64,000 nucleotides of DNA from CBDBON01 sp965208395. Its GTDB lineage: Bacteria > Chloroflexota > Dehalococcoidia > Lucifugimonadales > CBDBON01. Below are positions 44,358 through 53,557 of the stretch, piece after piece. Numbering within the stretch: position 1 is the first letter of the stretch; every line of letters begins with the position of its first letter. The notes under the pieces are model-generated. The model saw only the letters and a list, made by a program, of their open reading frames with translations. It was not told where the DNA came from and did no database searches. A program made the position numbers and the translations under genes. The stretch lies in the NCBI GenBank assembly GCA_965208395.1, contig CBDBON010000002.1, positions 558,001 through 622,000 on the forward strand, given 5' to 3'.

Positions 44358-45587
44358 GTGTTCAGCCAGTTCTGGCAGGACTTCTGGATACTCCTGTTCG
44401 CGGTACTCATCCTGGTTGGCATCTTCGCCGGAAAGGCGGCTGTGCTCGCCTTCGGCGTCATGGGGCTTAGCGTCGGCGGCATCGCGCTGATGTGGAACAG
44501 GATCGCGCTCGAACGAGTCGAGTACGGTCGGCGGTTCTCGCGTCAGCGCGTCTTCATCGATGAAGAGATCACCGTCACGATGACGCTGGAGAACAGGAAA
44601 CCCGTGCCGCTCGGTCGCATCAAGATCGAGGACGAGATCCCGGACGGCATCGAGGTTGATGAGGCGGACCTGGTCGCGGGCCCCAATGTTAGTACGCTGC
44701 GCCTCCACACCTCGGTCGCGTGGTACGAGCGCATCCGCTGGAGCTACCGGGTGAAGGCGCATAGAAGGGGACTCTACTATCTGGGCCCATCACGTATGGA
44801 GAGCGGCGACCTCTTCGGCTTCTTCGCCAGCCGTCGGACAGCGAGTGAGCAGGACTACATCCTCGTCTACCCCAGAGTGGTCCCTCTGGACGACCTGGGA
44901 CTTCCGGCCTCGCGGCCGCTCGGCGAGGTGAGAGGCGGCATGACCATCTTTCCGGACCCGTCTCGGCCGGCGGGCGTCCGCGAATACCAGCGCGGCGACC
45001 CTCTGAAGCTGATCGACTGGAAGGCCAGTGCGAAGGCCCGGCGCCTGCAGGCGCGTACCTTCGACCCCAGCTCCAGCAACACCATCGTCCTAGTGGTGGC
45101 GATAGAGACTACCGAGCGGTCCTGGGAGGGGTACTCTCCGACCAATCTGGAGCGTGTCATCTCCGCCGCTGCATCGGTAGCGGCCTACGCAGCCGAGCGC
45201 CAATACAGCCTCGGTCTCTTCTCGAACGGGGCCGCGATCCTCTCGGATCGCCCCATGAAGATTGGTCCCAGCCGCTCGGTAGACCAGTTGACGATGATCC
45301 TGGAGGCGCTGGCCACGATACGGCCTCTCGGCATGGGCGCGATGGCGCCACAGCTTGCGGAACACGCGCGGAGCCTGCCTATGGGCGCCACACTCGTAGT
45401 GGTCGCATCTCTAATGCCGCCGGATCTCGCCGATACGATCTCCACCCTGCTGGTGAGAGGACACGGCATCGTCATTCTCAACGCGGGGGACGAGGAGTTC
45501 GAGGGACTGCCTGCGGAGGTGCCTCTGCACAACATCGGAAGGTATCTCGAAGGACTGGAGTTCGCAGGTGACCTCCGGCAACGATAG
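44358..45587 (+). CDS. DUF58-domain membrane protein
   Basis: A 409-aa protein starting at GTG. Two N-terminal membrane helices (WILLFAVLILVGIFAG, AVLAFGVMGLSVGGIALMW), a beta-sandwich region, and the DUF58 signature GVREYQRGDPLKLIDWKASA (about 212-232), which is followed by a VWA-like fold. DUF58 proteins are partners of MoxR ATPases and are thought to function in envelope or protein-complex assembly. Overlaps the next gene by 20 bp. Confidence 0.9.
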   Translation: MFSQFWQDFWILLFAVLILVGIFAGKAAVLAFGVMGLSVGGIALMWNRIALERVEYGRRFSRQRVFIDEEITVTMTLENRKPVPLGRIKIEDEIPDGIEVDEADLVAGPNVSTLRLHTSVAWYERIRWSYRVKAHRRGLYYLGPSRMESGDLFGFFASRRTASEQDYILVYPRVVPLDDLGLPASRPLGEVRGGMTIFPDPSRPAGVREYQRGDPLKLIDWKASAKARRLQARTFDPSSSNTIVLVVAIETTERSWEGYSPTNLERVISAAASVAAYAAERQYSLGLFSNGAAILSDRPMKIGPSRSVDQLTMILEALATIRPLGMGAMAPQLAEHARSLPMGATLVVVASLMPPDLADTISTLLVRGHGIVILNAGDEEFEGLPAEVPLHNIGRYLEGLEFAGDLRQR

Positions 45588-46959
45588 GCTCGTCCTCACA
45601 GCCCATATCGTCTCCGAGGGGGCGTGGATGTTCGCCATTCTGAGCATCTTCGGGCTGTGGTTCGGGCTCGAGCGGAGCCCGCTCGCGTGGGCCGCCGTCA
45701 TGGCGATAATGGGGATATCGCTCATATCGGCTCGCACGCTCAACCTGATAGCGATGCCGGCGGCGGTCGCCGGACTGACCCAGATGGCGCTGGGCGTCGT
45801 CGTCCTCTTCTTTACGCTGGGCGCCCAGATCCCGACCGGCGAGTCCGGCGTGAATCTTGGATGGATAGGTCAGATCAATACGAGCGCAGGCGAGGACGAC
45901 AACACCCGTTGGGGAATCGTTGCGGGCGCGTTCGCCGTCTACCTCTGGTGGCGCGGCGGTAGGATAGCAGGCTCGGAGAACGCGGCCGAGTCTCTCGCCA
46001 CGAGCTTCAAGGCAGGCGTACTGGCGCTCTCTCCCGCCATAATCGTCGACATCACAAACGAGGCCGACCTGAACGTATTCCCGATGATGTTCGTCTTCTT
46101 TGGAGCCGGCCTCGCAGGACTCAGCTTCGGCAACCTGCTCCCGACGTTCCAGGCGCCTTCACAAACGACCACCTGGCCCAGAGTGATCGGCGGCATCGTG
46201 GCCGGCGTGCTGGTGATCGGTCTGGCCTTCAGCCTCCTGCGGGAGAGCGCGCTGCATACCATCGCCGCGCCGTTCTTATGGCTCCTCAAGGGACTGGGTA
46301 CCGTGGCGTTCTACGTCGCGGTACCGTTCGTCTACGTGATGACATTCATAGTCCAGGGCATATTCGCCGTCATCGGCCTTTTCTCTACCGATAACGAGAC
46401 CGAGTTCGATCTCTCGGGACCGATAGGGTTCGATCTGCTGGAACGGCCCGAGGCCGACCCGCCCGCATATATGGCCATCATAGGATGGGTGATAGTCGGA
46501 CTCATCGTGCTCGGCGCTCTGCTGTTGCTGGCGCGGGCATTTCGCAGGAGAAAGAGGTGGCGGCTGATAGAGTCCTCCATCGTCCGGGAGTCTATCAGGG
46601 AGGATGCCGACGTCGGACGCGATCTCGCGCAGCTCCTGCTCGGTCTCCTGCCCGACCGCCTCAAGAGGCGCCGGGCCAGTCCGCGTTTCAGGCTTCCCGA
46701 AGGCAGCCCGGACGTCGTCGACGTCTTCCGCATATACTACGGTCTACTGGCTCTGGCCGAAGAGAACGGGATCCCAAGGCCAGCCTCGCAGACGCCTGCA
46801 GAGTACCAGCGGACGCTGGAGCAGACCTTCCCGGCGAGCCTGGTCCAATGGTCGACAGCCGCGTTTATCAGAGCGCGCTACGGTAACCACGGGGCGGAAC
46901 GGCGGGAGATCGACGAGATGCGCCTCTCGCTGGACCGGCTGATCGCGGGGACGGAGTAG
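45568..46959 (+). CDS. polytopic membrane protein with C-terminal DUF4129
   Basis: A 463-aa protein from GTG 45568. About eight hydrophobic segments (for example AWAAVMAIMGISLISA, AAVAGLTQMALGVVVLFF, VIVGLIVLGALLLLARAF) are followed by a cytoplasmic C-terminus with a DUF4129 motif: VFRIYYGLLALAEENGIPRP, QTPAEYQRTLEQTFP. In many genomes this domain follows a transglutaminase core; here that core is absent. Third gene of the MoxR-DUF58 cluster. Confidence 0.8.
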   Translation: MTSGNDRLVLTAHIVSEGAWMFAILSIFGLWFGLERSPLAWAAVMAIMGISLISARTLNLIAMPAAVAGLTQMALGVVVLFFTLGAQIPTGESGVNLGWIGQINTSAGEDDNTRWGIVAGAFAVYLWWRGGRIAGSENAAESLATSFKAGVLALSPAIIVDITNEADLNVFPMMFVFFGAGLAGLSFGNLLPTFQAPSQTTTWPRVIGGIVAGVLVIGLAFSLLRESALHTIAAPFLWLLKGLGTVAFYVAVPFVYVMTFIVQGIFAVIGLFSTDNETEFDLSGPIGFDLLERPEADPPAYMAIIGWVIVGLIVLGALLLLARAFRRRKRWRLIESSIVRESIREDADVGRDLAQLLLGLLPDRLKRRRASPRFRLPEGSPDVVDVFRIYYGLLALAEENGIPRPASQTPAEYQRTLEQTFPASLVQWSTAAFIRARYGNHGAERREIDEMRLSLDRLIAGTE

Positions 46960-47796
46960 ATGGGCCCCAGCCTCGACGAGCTGGGACTGGCGTCGGACGT
47001 GCTCTTATGGCACGCAGTCGTTCTCACCATCATCTCCTTCTTCGTGGGCGTACTGGGCGGATTCGTAGGCCTCGCGCTCGGAACGATACGCCTGCCGGCG
47101 CTGCTGTTGATCGGTATGCCGTCCCCCATCGCCGCCGGCACCAACATCCTGATCAGCGGCATGAGCGCCCTGACCGGAACGCTGCGACACCTGAGAGAGG
47201 GACGTGTGGACGCTCGCATAGTCCTGGCGATGGGAGTTCCGGCGGTGGCCGGAGCGTTCGTAGGCGGATTCGCGAGCGAGATGGTGCCCGATTCGCTTCT
47301 GCTCCTCGCCGCCGGAGTGCTGGTAGCCTGGCAGGGAGTCGAGTTCATACTCATGGTGAGGCCCCGCGCGGGAGGCGGCGTTTTCACGTCGGAGGACCTC
47401 GAGGGAGCCGCCGGGAGATTCACCCCGCCCAGGGTAGTCGCCGAGGGCGCTATCGGACTGGGCGTGGGTCTGCTGGGTGGGGCCGTCGGCCTCATCCTCG
47501 GGAGCATCCGGCTGCCCGCCATGATCCGCGTGCTGAAGGTCGACCCGAGGATCGCGGCCGGCACCAACCTGTTCATAGGCCTCTTCATGGGGGCGATCGG
47601 CTGGGTCGGCCACATGGTCCGTGGTCAGGTCGACTATCCGATGCTGGTCCTGATGGGCGGCGCCGCGATGATCGGCAGCTACTACGGGGCGAGACTCACC
47701 GGCCGCGTGAGACTCGACCGCCTCCTCGCGGTCATGGGATGCGTCCTGATGGTCGTAGGCGTCATCCTCGCGTGGCGCGGGATAGCCGCCGTCTAG
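46960..47796 (+). CDS. TauE/SafE-family sulfite/sulfonate exporter-like permease
   Basis: A 278-aa polytopic protein with two homologous halves: GGFVGLALGTIRLPALLLIG (about 28-48) and GGAVGLILGSIRLPAMIRVL (about 170-190), each with the GTN-type follow-on (AAGTNILISG, AAGTNLFIG). About eight membrane helices. TauE/SafE proteins export sulfite, sulfoacetate or related organosulfur anions. It starts at the ATG directly after the DUF4129 stop, so the genes are co-transcribed. Confidence 0.9.
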   Translation: MGPSLDELGLASDVLLWHAVVLTIISFFVGVLGGFVGLALGTIRLPALLLIGMPSPIAAGTNILISGMSALTGTLRHLREGRVDARIVLAMGVPAVAGAFVGGFASEMVPDSLLLLAAGVLVAWQGVEFILMVRPRAGGGVFTSEDLEGAAGRFTPPRVVAEGAIGLGVGLLGGAVGLILGSIRLPAMIRVLKVDPRIAAGTNLFIGLFMGAIGWVGHMVRGQVDYPMLVLMGGAAMIGSYYGARLTGRVRLDRLLAVMGCVLMVVGVILAWRGIAAV

Positions 47797-48005
47797 CACC
47801 GCTTGTGGTGAAGCGCGCCCCGGCTCCGTTCAATGTCATTCTGAGCCGAAGGCGAAGAATCTAAAGCCGCGCATCTGAAAACCCTCACCCCGAATCCCGT
47901 AGGGGCGGTTCGCGAACCGCCCCTACACCGTCCAACCTTTTGCGGCTGCCCCTCATGCCTCACTGGCACGACGCTGTGGTATTCTACGTGAAGGAGGGAC
48001 GGATC
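47797..48005. other. intergenic repeat-rich spacer
   Basis: Contains CATTCTGAGCCGAAGGCG (about 47836-47853) and a perfect 28-bp palindrome (next entry). No gene. Confidence 0.4.
47899..47926. repeat. perfect 28-bp palindrome GTAGGGGCGGTTCG / CGAACCGCCCCTAC
   Basis: A 14-bp arm repeated exactly in inverted order without spacer. Such GTAGGGGCG...CGCCCCTAC hairpins are dispersed repeats in several environmental genomes. It could act as a terminator for the upstream cluster or simply be a mobile palindromic element; no T-run follows. Confidence 0.6.
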
Positions 48006-48239
48006 ATGCAAAGGGCGCTACACGTAAGAACGACGGTGCTCCCGGGAGGCAAGATCGAAATCGTCGACCGGGAGCTTCCGGTCGGAGAGTCCGTTGATGT
48101 GGTTGTCAGCCGGTCGGCTGCATCGGAACGCCGGTCCGCCGTTGACATTCTGGACGAAGCGCCGGGGCACTTGGTCTTCAAAACGGCTGCTGACGTAGCG
48201 GATTACTTGGCGGAAGAGAAGAAAGCATGGGGCCGCTGA
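48006..48239 (+). CDS. small antitoxin-like protein of a VapBC-type pair
   Basis: A 77-aa protein from ATG 48006 (AAGGAGG 8 nt upstream). The N-terminal half (RTTVLPGGKIEIVDRELPVG, ESVDVVVS) is an AbrB/VapB-like beta segment; the C-terminal helix region (DILDEAPGHLVFKTAADVAD) would bind the toxin. Its stop overlaps the start of a PIN-domain gene, so it is the antitoxin of a pair whose toxin gene is broken. The antitoxin gene itself is intact. Confidence 0.7.
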   Translation: MQRALHVRTTVLPGGKIEIVDRELPVGESVDVVVSRSAASERRSAVDILDEAPGHLVFKTAADVADYLAEEKKAWGR

Positions 48240-48668
48240 CATTACCCACCGGTGGGTCGGTCTACGTCGACGCCAACGTGCTCATCTACAGCATAGAGCG
48301 CATCGAGCCATATCGAGCGCTGCTGGCCCCGGCGTGGCAGGAGCCAGAGCGGGCCGGTTCACTCTCGCCAGCAGCGAGCTCGTTGTATCGGAAACGCTAG
48401 TCAAACCCCTGCGCGAAGGAAATGCTCGCCTTGAGATGCTGTTTCGCTCCATCTTCGCCGCTGCGGAGATAGAGCTCATCCCTGCACGTTCCCAATCTGG
48501 GAAGACGCCGCTCGCATCCGAGCCGCCACCGGTTTGACGACGTCCGACGCGCTTCACGCGGCGACGGCTCTCAACGCCGGTTGCACACTCCTTGTCACCA
48601 ACGACACCGACTTCCGCCGTGTCGAGGGCTTGCCCATCGCCGTCCTGGATGATCTGATCGAGCCGTAG
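48227..48668 (+). pseudogene. frameshifted PIN-domain (VapC-like) toxin
   Basis: ATG 48227 begins with GSVYVDANVLIYSIERIEPY, the PIN-domain start with the first catalytic Asp. A frame change near 48350 continues with LASSELVVSETLVKPL, and another near 48495 with TTSDALHAATALNAGCTLLV and NDTDFRR, containing the last catalytic Asp residues. All PIN motifs are present but in three frames, so the toxin is dead unless the frame changes are sequencing errors. Confidence 0.75.
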
Positions 48669-48675
48669 GCGGACA

Positions 48676-49845
48676 TTACGACCTCGGTAGGCCGAGGCCC
48701 CTCGTCGCGATGATGTTCCTCTGGATCTCCGAGGTGCCCGCCCGGATGGTGAAGGAGAAGGAGTCCATCCACTCCCTGGCCAGCCTCCCGCTCAGCCTGG
48801 CCCACGGGGAGTCCCTGTCGAGGGGCCCGTACATGCCGGCGACCCTCATGCCCAGCGCGTGTATGCGCTGGGCTATCTCGCTGCCCGTCAGCTTCGACGC
48901 GGAGGCCTCCATGTTGGGGATCGAGCCCTGGCCTTGCATCCAGCCCACGTAGTAGGCGACCATCCTTCCCGCCTCGTTGGCGACCCACAGCTCGGCAAGA
49001 CGGCGCCTCAGCACGGGATTCTCGGCGAGTCCGTACTGCTTCGCCAGCTCGATCATCTCCTCCAGGCTTCGACGGTTCGCAGCAAACCTGGCGATGCCCG
49101 ACCTCTCGAAATCGAGGCTCGTAGCGGCCACGTACCAGCCGCGGTCACGCTCGCCCACCATGTTGGACTTGGGGACCCGGACTCCTTCGAAGAATATGTG
49201 ATTGAAATAGTGGACGTCGAACATGTTGAGGATCGGACGCACCTCGATGCCCGGCGTCCTCATGTCCACGATGAATACGCTGATGCCCCGGTGCTTCGGC
49301 GCCTCCGGGTCGGTGCGGGCCATCACGTAGCAGTGCGTTGCCCTGTGGGCGCCGCTCGTCCATATCTTCGACCCGGTGAGGACGTAGTCGTCGCCGTCCC
49401 GCTCAGCTCGGAGCTGGAGTGAGGCGAGGTCCGATCCCGACTCCGGCTCGCTGAACCCCTGGCAGTAGACCGCGGCCCCGCTTGCGATCTCCGGCAGGAG
49501 GCGGGCCTTCTGCTCGTCCGTGCCGTAGAGCATCAGCGTTGGACCGACCAGCTCCGTACCGATGGTGACGTCGCGGGTCGGAGCGCGGAAGTAGGCCGTC
49601 TCCTCGCTGTAGATCATCTGCTCGATGTGGGGACGGCCCTGACCGCCGTACTCTTGCGGCCAGGCGAGGGTCAGCCAACCGCGCTCGGACAGCCTGGAGG
49701 TGAGCCGCCGCACGCGCGGCCAGTTCTCATCCTCGAAATAGGAGTCGGGATCGACGCCTGGCCAGTCGGCGCCAAGCTCCGTGGTGAGGAGATCGCGGAT
49801 CTCCTGCCGGAACGCCTGCTGCTCGGCTGTTAGTCGAAAGTCCAG
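48676..49845 (-). CDS. acyl-CoA dehydrogenase
   Basis: About 389 aa if read from CTG 49845; typical for the family. The N-terminal helices (DFRLTAEQQAFRQEIRDLL) lie upstream of the first standard start (GTG 49713), which would delete them, so a CTG or other non-standard start is likely. Domains: N-terminal helical (WLTLAWPQEYGGQG), central beta (YCQGFSEPESGSDLASLQ; GSKIWTSGA), C-terminal helical. FAD-dependent alpha,beta-dehydrogenation of an acyl-CoA; substrate unknown. It follows the aminotransferase gene by about 4 bp on the same strand. Confidence 0.85.
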   Translation of the reverse strand: MDFRLTAEQQAFRQEIRDLLTTELGADWPGVDPDSYFEDENWPRVRRLTSRLSERGWLTLAWPQEYGGQGRPHIEQMIYSEETAYFRAPTRDVTIGTELVGPTLMLYGTDEQKARLLPEIASGAAVYCQGFSEPESGSDLASLQLRAERDGDDYVLTGSKIWTSGAHRATHCYVMARTDPEAPKHRGISVFIVDMRTPGIEVRPILNMFDVHYFNHIFFEGVRVPKSNMVGERDRGWYVAATSLDFERSGIARFAANRRSLEEMIELAKQYGLAENPVLRRRLAELWVANEAGRMVAYYVGWMQGQGSIPNMEASASKLTGSEIAQRIHALGMRVAGMYGPLDRDSPWARLSGRLAREWMDSFSFTIRAGTSEIQRNIIATRGLGLPRS

Positions 49846-49849
49846 AACG

Positions 49850-51184
49850 CTAGATCAAGCCCGCTCCCCGGAGCTCGGTCAGGGACTTCTCGGCGGCGTC
49901 GATCGTCTCGTCGATGATCTCCTCGGTGTGGGCGGACATCATCAGGAAGCGCGGGCCGGAAACGTGGATCCCATGGTTCAGCATCGCCAGCGTCCACTGG
50001 GAGTTCCGCTTGCTGTCCATAACGATGGCCTCCTGTTCGGGCGACATGAGGCAGACTTCATCATCGTCGCTGTCGATGTCGACGCCCAGACGCAGGAAGA
50101 CGGCGCCCGGCGGCCCGCTGGCGAAGCCGGGCACTTCCATGCGGCCGAGCAGGTCGTTCAGGCCGTCCTTGAGCCGGCGACCCATGGCGTTCGCGGTGTC
50201 GTTGACCGGTGTGTCCCTGACCAGCTCCAGGGCCGCAATACCGGCCGCCGCCGACAGCGGGTTGGCGTTGAAGGTCCCGTTATGGCCGATTCGCCTGTTC
50301 TGGTCGTAGTCGGAGTCGCCTGTCGCCTGGATCATGTTGATGATCTCGGCTTTGCCTGACACGGCGCCGCCCGGCAGGCCTCCGCCGACGATCTTGGCAA
50401 GGGTTGTCATGTCGGGCGTAACGCCGTAGTACTCCTGGGCGCCGCCCCTGGAGACCCGGAAGCCGGTGACGACCTCGTCGAATATCAGTACGACCCCATG
50501 GCGTTCCGTGACCTCGCGCAGCTCCCCCAGGAAGCTGGGAGCCAGCGCGTGTATGCCCATGTGGGCCCCGGTGGGCTCCAGTATCACGGCCGCGACGTCA
50601 TCGTCGCTTTCGAGAGTCTTCTCGACAATCGAGATGTCCCCGTCGGGAAGGACGATCATCGTCTCGTGTGTCTCGTTGGGAATGCCGCCGAGCCCGTTGC
50701 CGTCCACCGACAGGTAGTCGCTCCAGCCATGGAAGTGGTCCTCGAACTTGATGACCTTCGTCTTGCCTGTGTAGGCCCTCGCCATCCGGATCGCCATCAT
50801 GTCCGCCTCGGTCCCGGAGCTGTGGAAGCGCACCTTTTCGGCGGACGGAATGAGCTCGGAAACGAGCTCTGCCCACCTGATCTCGAGGTCGGTCGAGGCG
50901 CTGAGATGAGTGCCCAGGGCCATCTGCCGGTTCACCGCTTCCACGACCTTCGGATGGGAGTGGCCCAGGATCAGCGATCCGTGTCCGGTCCAGTAGTCGA
51001 CGATGCGGTTGCCGTCCACGTCCCACTTGATCGGACCCAGCCCGTGCGTGGCGTACAGGGGGAAGGGTGACATGCGTCTGGCGTCGTGGGTGACCCCGTC
51101 CGGGAAGATGTCCCTGGCCCTCGCGTGCCGCTCGGCAGATCCTGGGTGAAGGTCGATGTAACGCTGTTCGATTCCCGTGACCAT
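49850..51184 (-). CDS. class III aminotransferase, glutamate-1-semialdehyde aminomutase-like
   Basis: A 444-aa PLP enzyme: GHGSLILGHSHPKVVEAV near the N-terminus, VRFHSSGTEADMMAIRMARA (PLP phosphate loop), LIFDEVVTGFRVSRGG with the PLP-contacting Asp, and Lys of TTLAKIVGGGLPGG. It resembles HemL and related amine transferases in this fold. As it sits with an acyl-CoA dehydrogenase rather than tetrapyrrole genes, a catabolic aminotransferase role is as likely as haem synthesis. It is divergent from the threonine synthase gene; a stem-loop (GGCCTTC / GAAGGCC, 51205-51224) lies in the shared leader. Confidence 0.85.
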   Translation of the reverse strand: MVTGIEQRYIDLHPGSAERHARARDIFPDGVTHDARRMSPFPLYATHGLGPIKWDVDGNRIVDYWTGHGSLILGHSHPKVVEAVNRQMALGTHLSASTDLEIRWAELVSELIPSAEKVRFHSSGTEADMMAIRMARAYTGKTKVIKFEDHFHGWSDYLSVDGNGLGGIPNETHETMIVLPDGDISIVEKTLESDDDVAAVILEPTGAHMGIHALAPSFLGELREVTERHGVVLIFDEVVTGFRVSRGGAQEYYGVTPDMTTLAKIVGGGLPGGAVSGKAEIINMIQATGDSDYDQNRRIGHNGTFNANPLSAAAGIAALELVRDTPVNDTANAMGRRLKDGLNDLLGRMEVPGFASGPPGAVFLRLGVDIDSDDDEVCLMSPEQEAIVMDSKRNSQWTLAMLNHGIHVSGPRFLMMSAHTEEIIDETIDAAEKSLTELRGAGLI

Positions 51185-51291
51185 GGCGCTCCCTTCATGA
51201 AGAGGGCCTTCATCACCGAAGGCCGCGCAGTTATTATAACGGGCAGGCCTGACAATGCAACGCCATGCTAAGATGGGCGCCGGAGGTGAGG

Positions 51292-52461
51292 ATGAAGAGC
51301 TACCTGTCGCACCTGGAGTGCACCTACTGCGACGCGACCTTCTCCGCCGACGAGCCGCATCGGACGTGTGCGGAGTGCGCCAAGGTGCTGTACCCGCGGT
51401 ACGACCTCCGGGCCGCCGGACGGGAGCTGCCCAGGGAGTCCTTGAGCGGTCGGCCTGCGAACATGTGGCGTTACTTCGAGGTGCTTCCCGTACGGGACGA
51501 GGCCAGCGTCATCACTCTCGGCGAGGGTTTCACGCCGATCCTGAAGACGGAACGCCTGGGCCGGGAGATGGGCCTGCGGGATGTCTGTATCAAGGACGAG
51601 AGCATCAACCCGACGGCCTCCTTCAAGGCTCGCGGGATGTCAGCCGCGGTGTCGAAGGCCGCTGAGCTTGGGCTGACCAAGCTGACGGTCCCGTCCGCCG
51701 GAAACGCCGCCAGCGCACTGGCGGCCTACGCAGCCAGGGGAGGCATCGAGGGGTACGTCTTCATACCCAGGGACGCCCAGGAAGCGACGATGAAGGAGGT
51801 CTCGGTCACGGGCGCCGGTCTGACGCTCGTCGACGGACTGATCGGAGACGCCGGACAGCTCTCCCGTGCGAAGGCGCAAGAGGAAGGGTTGTTCGATCTC
51901 TCCACGCTCCAGGAGCCATACCGCGTCGAAGGGAAGAAGACGATGGGATACGAGATCGCGGAGATGTTGGACTGGCAAGCGCCTGACGTGATCGTATATC
52001 CGACCGGCGGCGGGACCGGCATCGTAGGGATCTGGAAGGCCTTCGAGGAGATGGAGGAGCTCGGCTGGACGGACGGCAAGCGGCCTAGGATGTTCTGCGT
52101 TCAGGCCGAGGGATGCGCGCCGATGGTGCGCGCCTTCCACGAGGGAGCGGAGTTCGCCGAGCCCTGGCAGGACGCCCAGACAATCGCCGGCGGACTCAGG
52201 GTGCCGTCCGGCATCGCCGACTATCTGATTCTCAACGTGCTGCGCGAGAGCCGCGGCGGAGCGGTAGCCGTGAGCGACGACGAGATGATATCGGCGATGA
52301 GGGAGGTCGCCTCGCTGGAGGGACTCTTCATCTGCCCTGAGGGGGCCGCAACCGTGGCCGGGCTCAACAAGCTGCTTCTGAGCGGGGACATCTCACCGGA
52401 GGAGTCGGTGCTGTTGCTCAACACCGGCTCAGGGCTGAAATACCTGGAGTTGATTGACTAG
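51292..52461 (+). CDS. thrC: threonine synthase
   Basis: A 389-aa PLP-dependent enzyme from ATG 51292 (GGAGGTGAGG upstream). N-terminal zinc-ribbon-like segment (HLECTYCDATF, CAECAKVLYPRYDL), PLP Lys in INPTASFKARGMSAAVS, phosphate-binding PSAGNAASALAAYAARGG and VYPTGGGTGIVGIWKAFEE. It converts O-phosphohomoserine to threonine; the long N-terminal segment is common in archaeal and Chloroflexota-type enzymes. Could instead be a related cysteate- or diaminopropionate-type enzyme, but the motifs favour threonine synthase. Confidence 0.88.
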   Translation: MKSYLSHLECTYCDATFSADEPHRTCAECAKVLYPRYDLRAAGRELPRESLSGRPANMWRYFEVLPVRDEASVITLGEGFTPILKTERLGREMGLRDVCIKDESINPTASFKARGMSAAVSKAAELGLTKLTVPSAGNAASALAAYAARGGIEGYVFIPRDAQEATMKEVSVTGAGLTLVDGLIGDAGQLSRAKAQEEGLFDLSTLQEPYRVEGKKTMGYEIAEMLDWQAPDVIVYPTGGGTGIVGIWKAFEEMEELGWTDGKRPRMFCVQAEGCAPMVRAFHEGAEFAEPWQDAQTIAGGLRVPSGIADYLILNVLRESRGGAVAVSDDEMISAMREVASLEGLFICPEGAATVAGLNKLLLSGDISPEESVLLLNTGSGLKYLELID

Positions 52462-52467
52462 GACCGG

Positions 52468-53496
52468 TCAGCCGGTCTTCCGGTATATCTGGATCCGGTG
52501 CCGGTTGCTCTCCGTCACGTACAGCAGTCCCTCTCCGTCCAGGTAGACGGAGGTGGGCGCCCAGAACAGCTTCTCGATGTGGGAAGACACCTCGTGGGGA
52601 TCATCGACGAAGAAGTCTATATCCATCTCTAAGTTGGCGTTGGCGCGCGCCTGGGCCTCTTCGACGTTGATCCTTAGAAAGTCTTCGGCCCACTTCGAGT
52701 GCGTGGCCTGCCCGCGGAGCAGGGCGACGACGCGGCCATCCTGGTCGAACACCTGCACCCTCTCATTGCCCCAGTCGGCGACGTAGATGTGCCCTTCGCC
52801 GTCCACTGCGACACTGGCGGGCCTGTGGAGCTCCCCAACGCCCCTGCCGGAGCTGCCGTAGGACCTCCGGAATCTACCATCGGGCGAGAAACGCTGGATC
52901 CGGTCGTTGCGCCAGTCGGCCACGTAGACGTCGCCGTCCGGCCCGACGGTCAGCCCCCAGGGCAGGTCGAACTGCCCCTCGCCCGCGCCCGTGGTGCCGA
53001 AGCCCAGGAGACAGTACCCGTCCCAGGTGAACTTCTGGACGCGGTCGTTCAGGTGGTCCGATACGTACAGGTTGTCGTCGCCGTCGAAGGCCATGCCGGC
53101 GGGCCCGTTCAGCTCGCCCGGTGCGGCTCCGCGCGTTCCCCAACAGTATAGGAACCTGCCGTCCGGGTCGAACGCGCTGATGCGGTTCAGGTACTCGTCG
53201 CTGACGAGCACCCGGTGCTCGCTGTCGACGGCCACGCCCGTCGGCCACACCAGCTGGCCGTCCTCCTCGCCGTAGTGGCCGAACGTGCCGAAGTACTCGC
53301 TGTCCAGGTCGAACATGGTGACGCGGACGCCCCGGGTGTCACCCTCCAGGGACCGGCTCACCGTGTAGAGCCGTCCGTCCTTGCCCCTGGCGGTGTCTAC
53401 CGGATAGTAGAAGCCGCGGCCCTCCATCGTCGACAGTCCGATCGTGTGGCTGTACTCGAGAAGTTCTGTCCGCGATTCGGTGGTGCCGATACTCAT
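52468..53496 (-). CDS. NHL-repeat beta-propeller protein
   Basis: 342 aa from ATG 53496 (GGAGG upstream); a longer frame overlapping DUF1800 is not supported. At least five NHL units are visible, each with a (V/L)AVD..G..YV(S/A)D..N.R(V/I)Q.F pattern: GVAVDSEHRVLVSDEYLNR, GMAFDGDDNLYVSDHLNDR, GLTVGPDGDVYVADWRNDR, SVAVDGEGHIYVADWGNER. No signal peptide. NHL propellers bind proteins or ligands; no enzymatic motif is seen. Third gene of the DUF1501/DUF1800 block. Confidence 0.85.
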   Translation of the reverse strand: MSIGTTESRTELLEYSHTIGLSTMEGRGFYYPVDTARGKDGRLYTVSRSLEGDTRGVRVTMFDLDSEYFGTFGHYGEEDGQLVWPTGVAVDSEHRVLVSDEYLNRISAFDPDGRFLYCWGTRGAAPGELNGPAGMAFDGDDNLYVSDHLNDRVQKFTWDGYCLLGFGTTGAGEGQFDLPWGLTVGPDGDVYVADWRNDRIQRFSPDGRFRRSYGSSGRGVGELHRPASVAVDGEGHIYVADWGNERVQVFDQDGRVVALLRGQATHSKWAEDFLRINVEEAQARANANLEMDIDFFVDDPHEVSSHIEKLFWAPTSVYLDGEGLLYVTESNRHRIQIYRKTG

Positions 53497-53557
53497 CGTG
53501 AGTGCCTCCGGTCGCCGGGCGCAGCCGAGGGGTGTAGCCATCGACGGCCAGCGGCGT

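Noticed and set aside
44867..45743. Several minus-strand open frames opposite DUF58 and DUF4129 genes
   Set aside because: Shadows of GC-rich coding sequence; the plus strand carries the conserved families.
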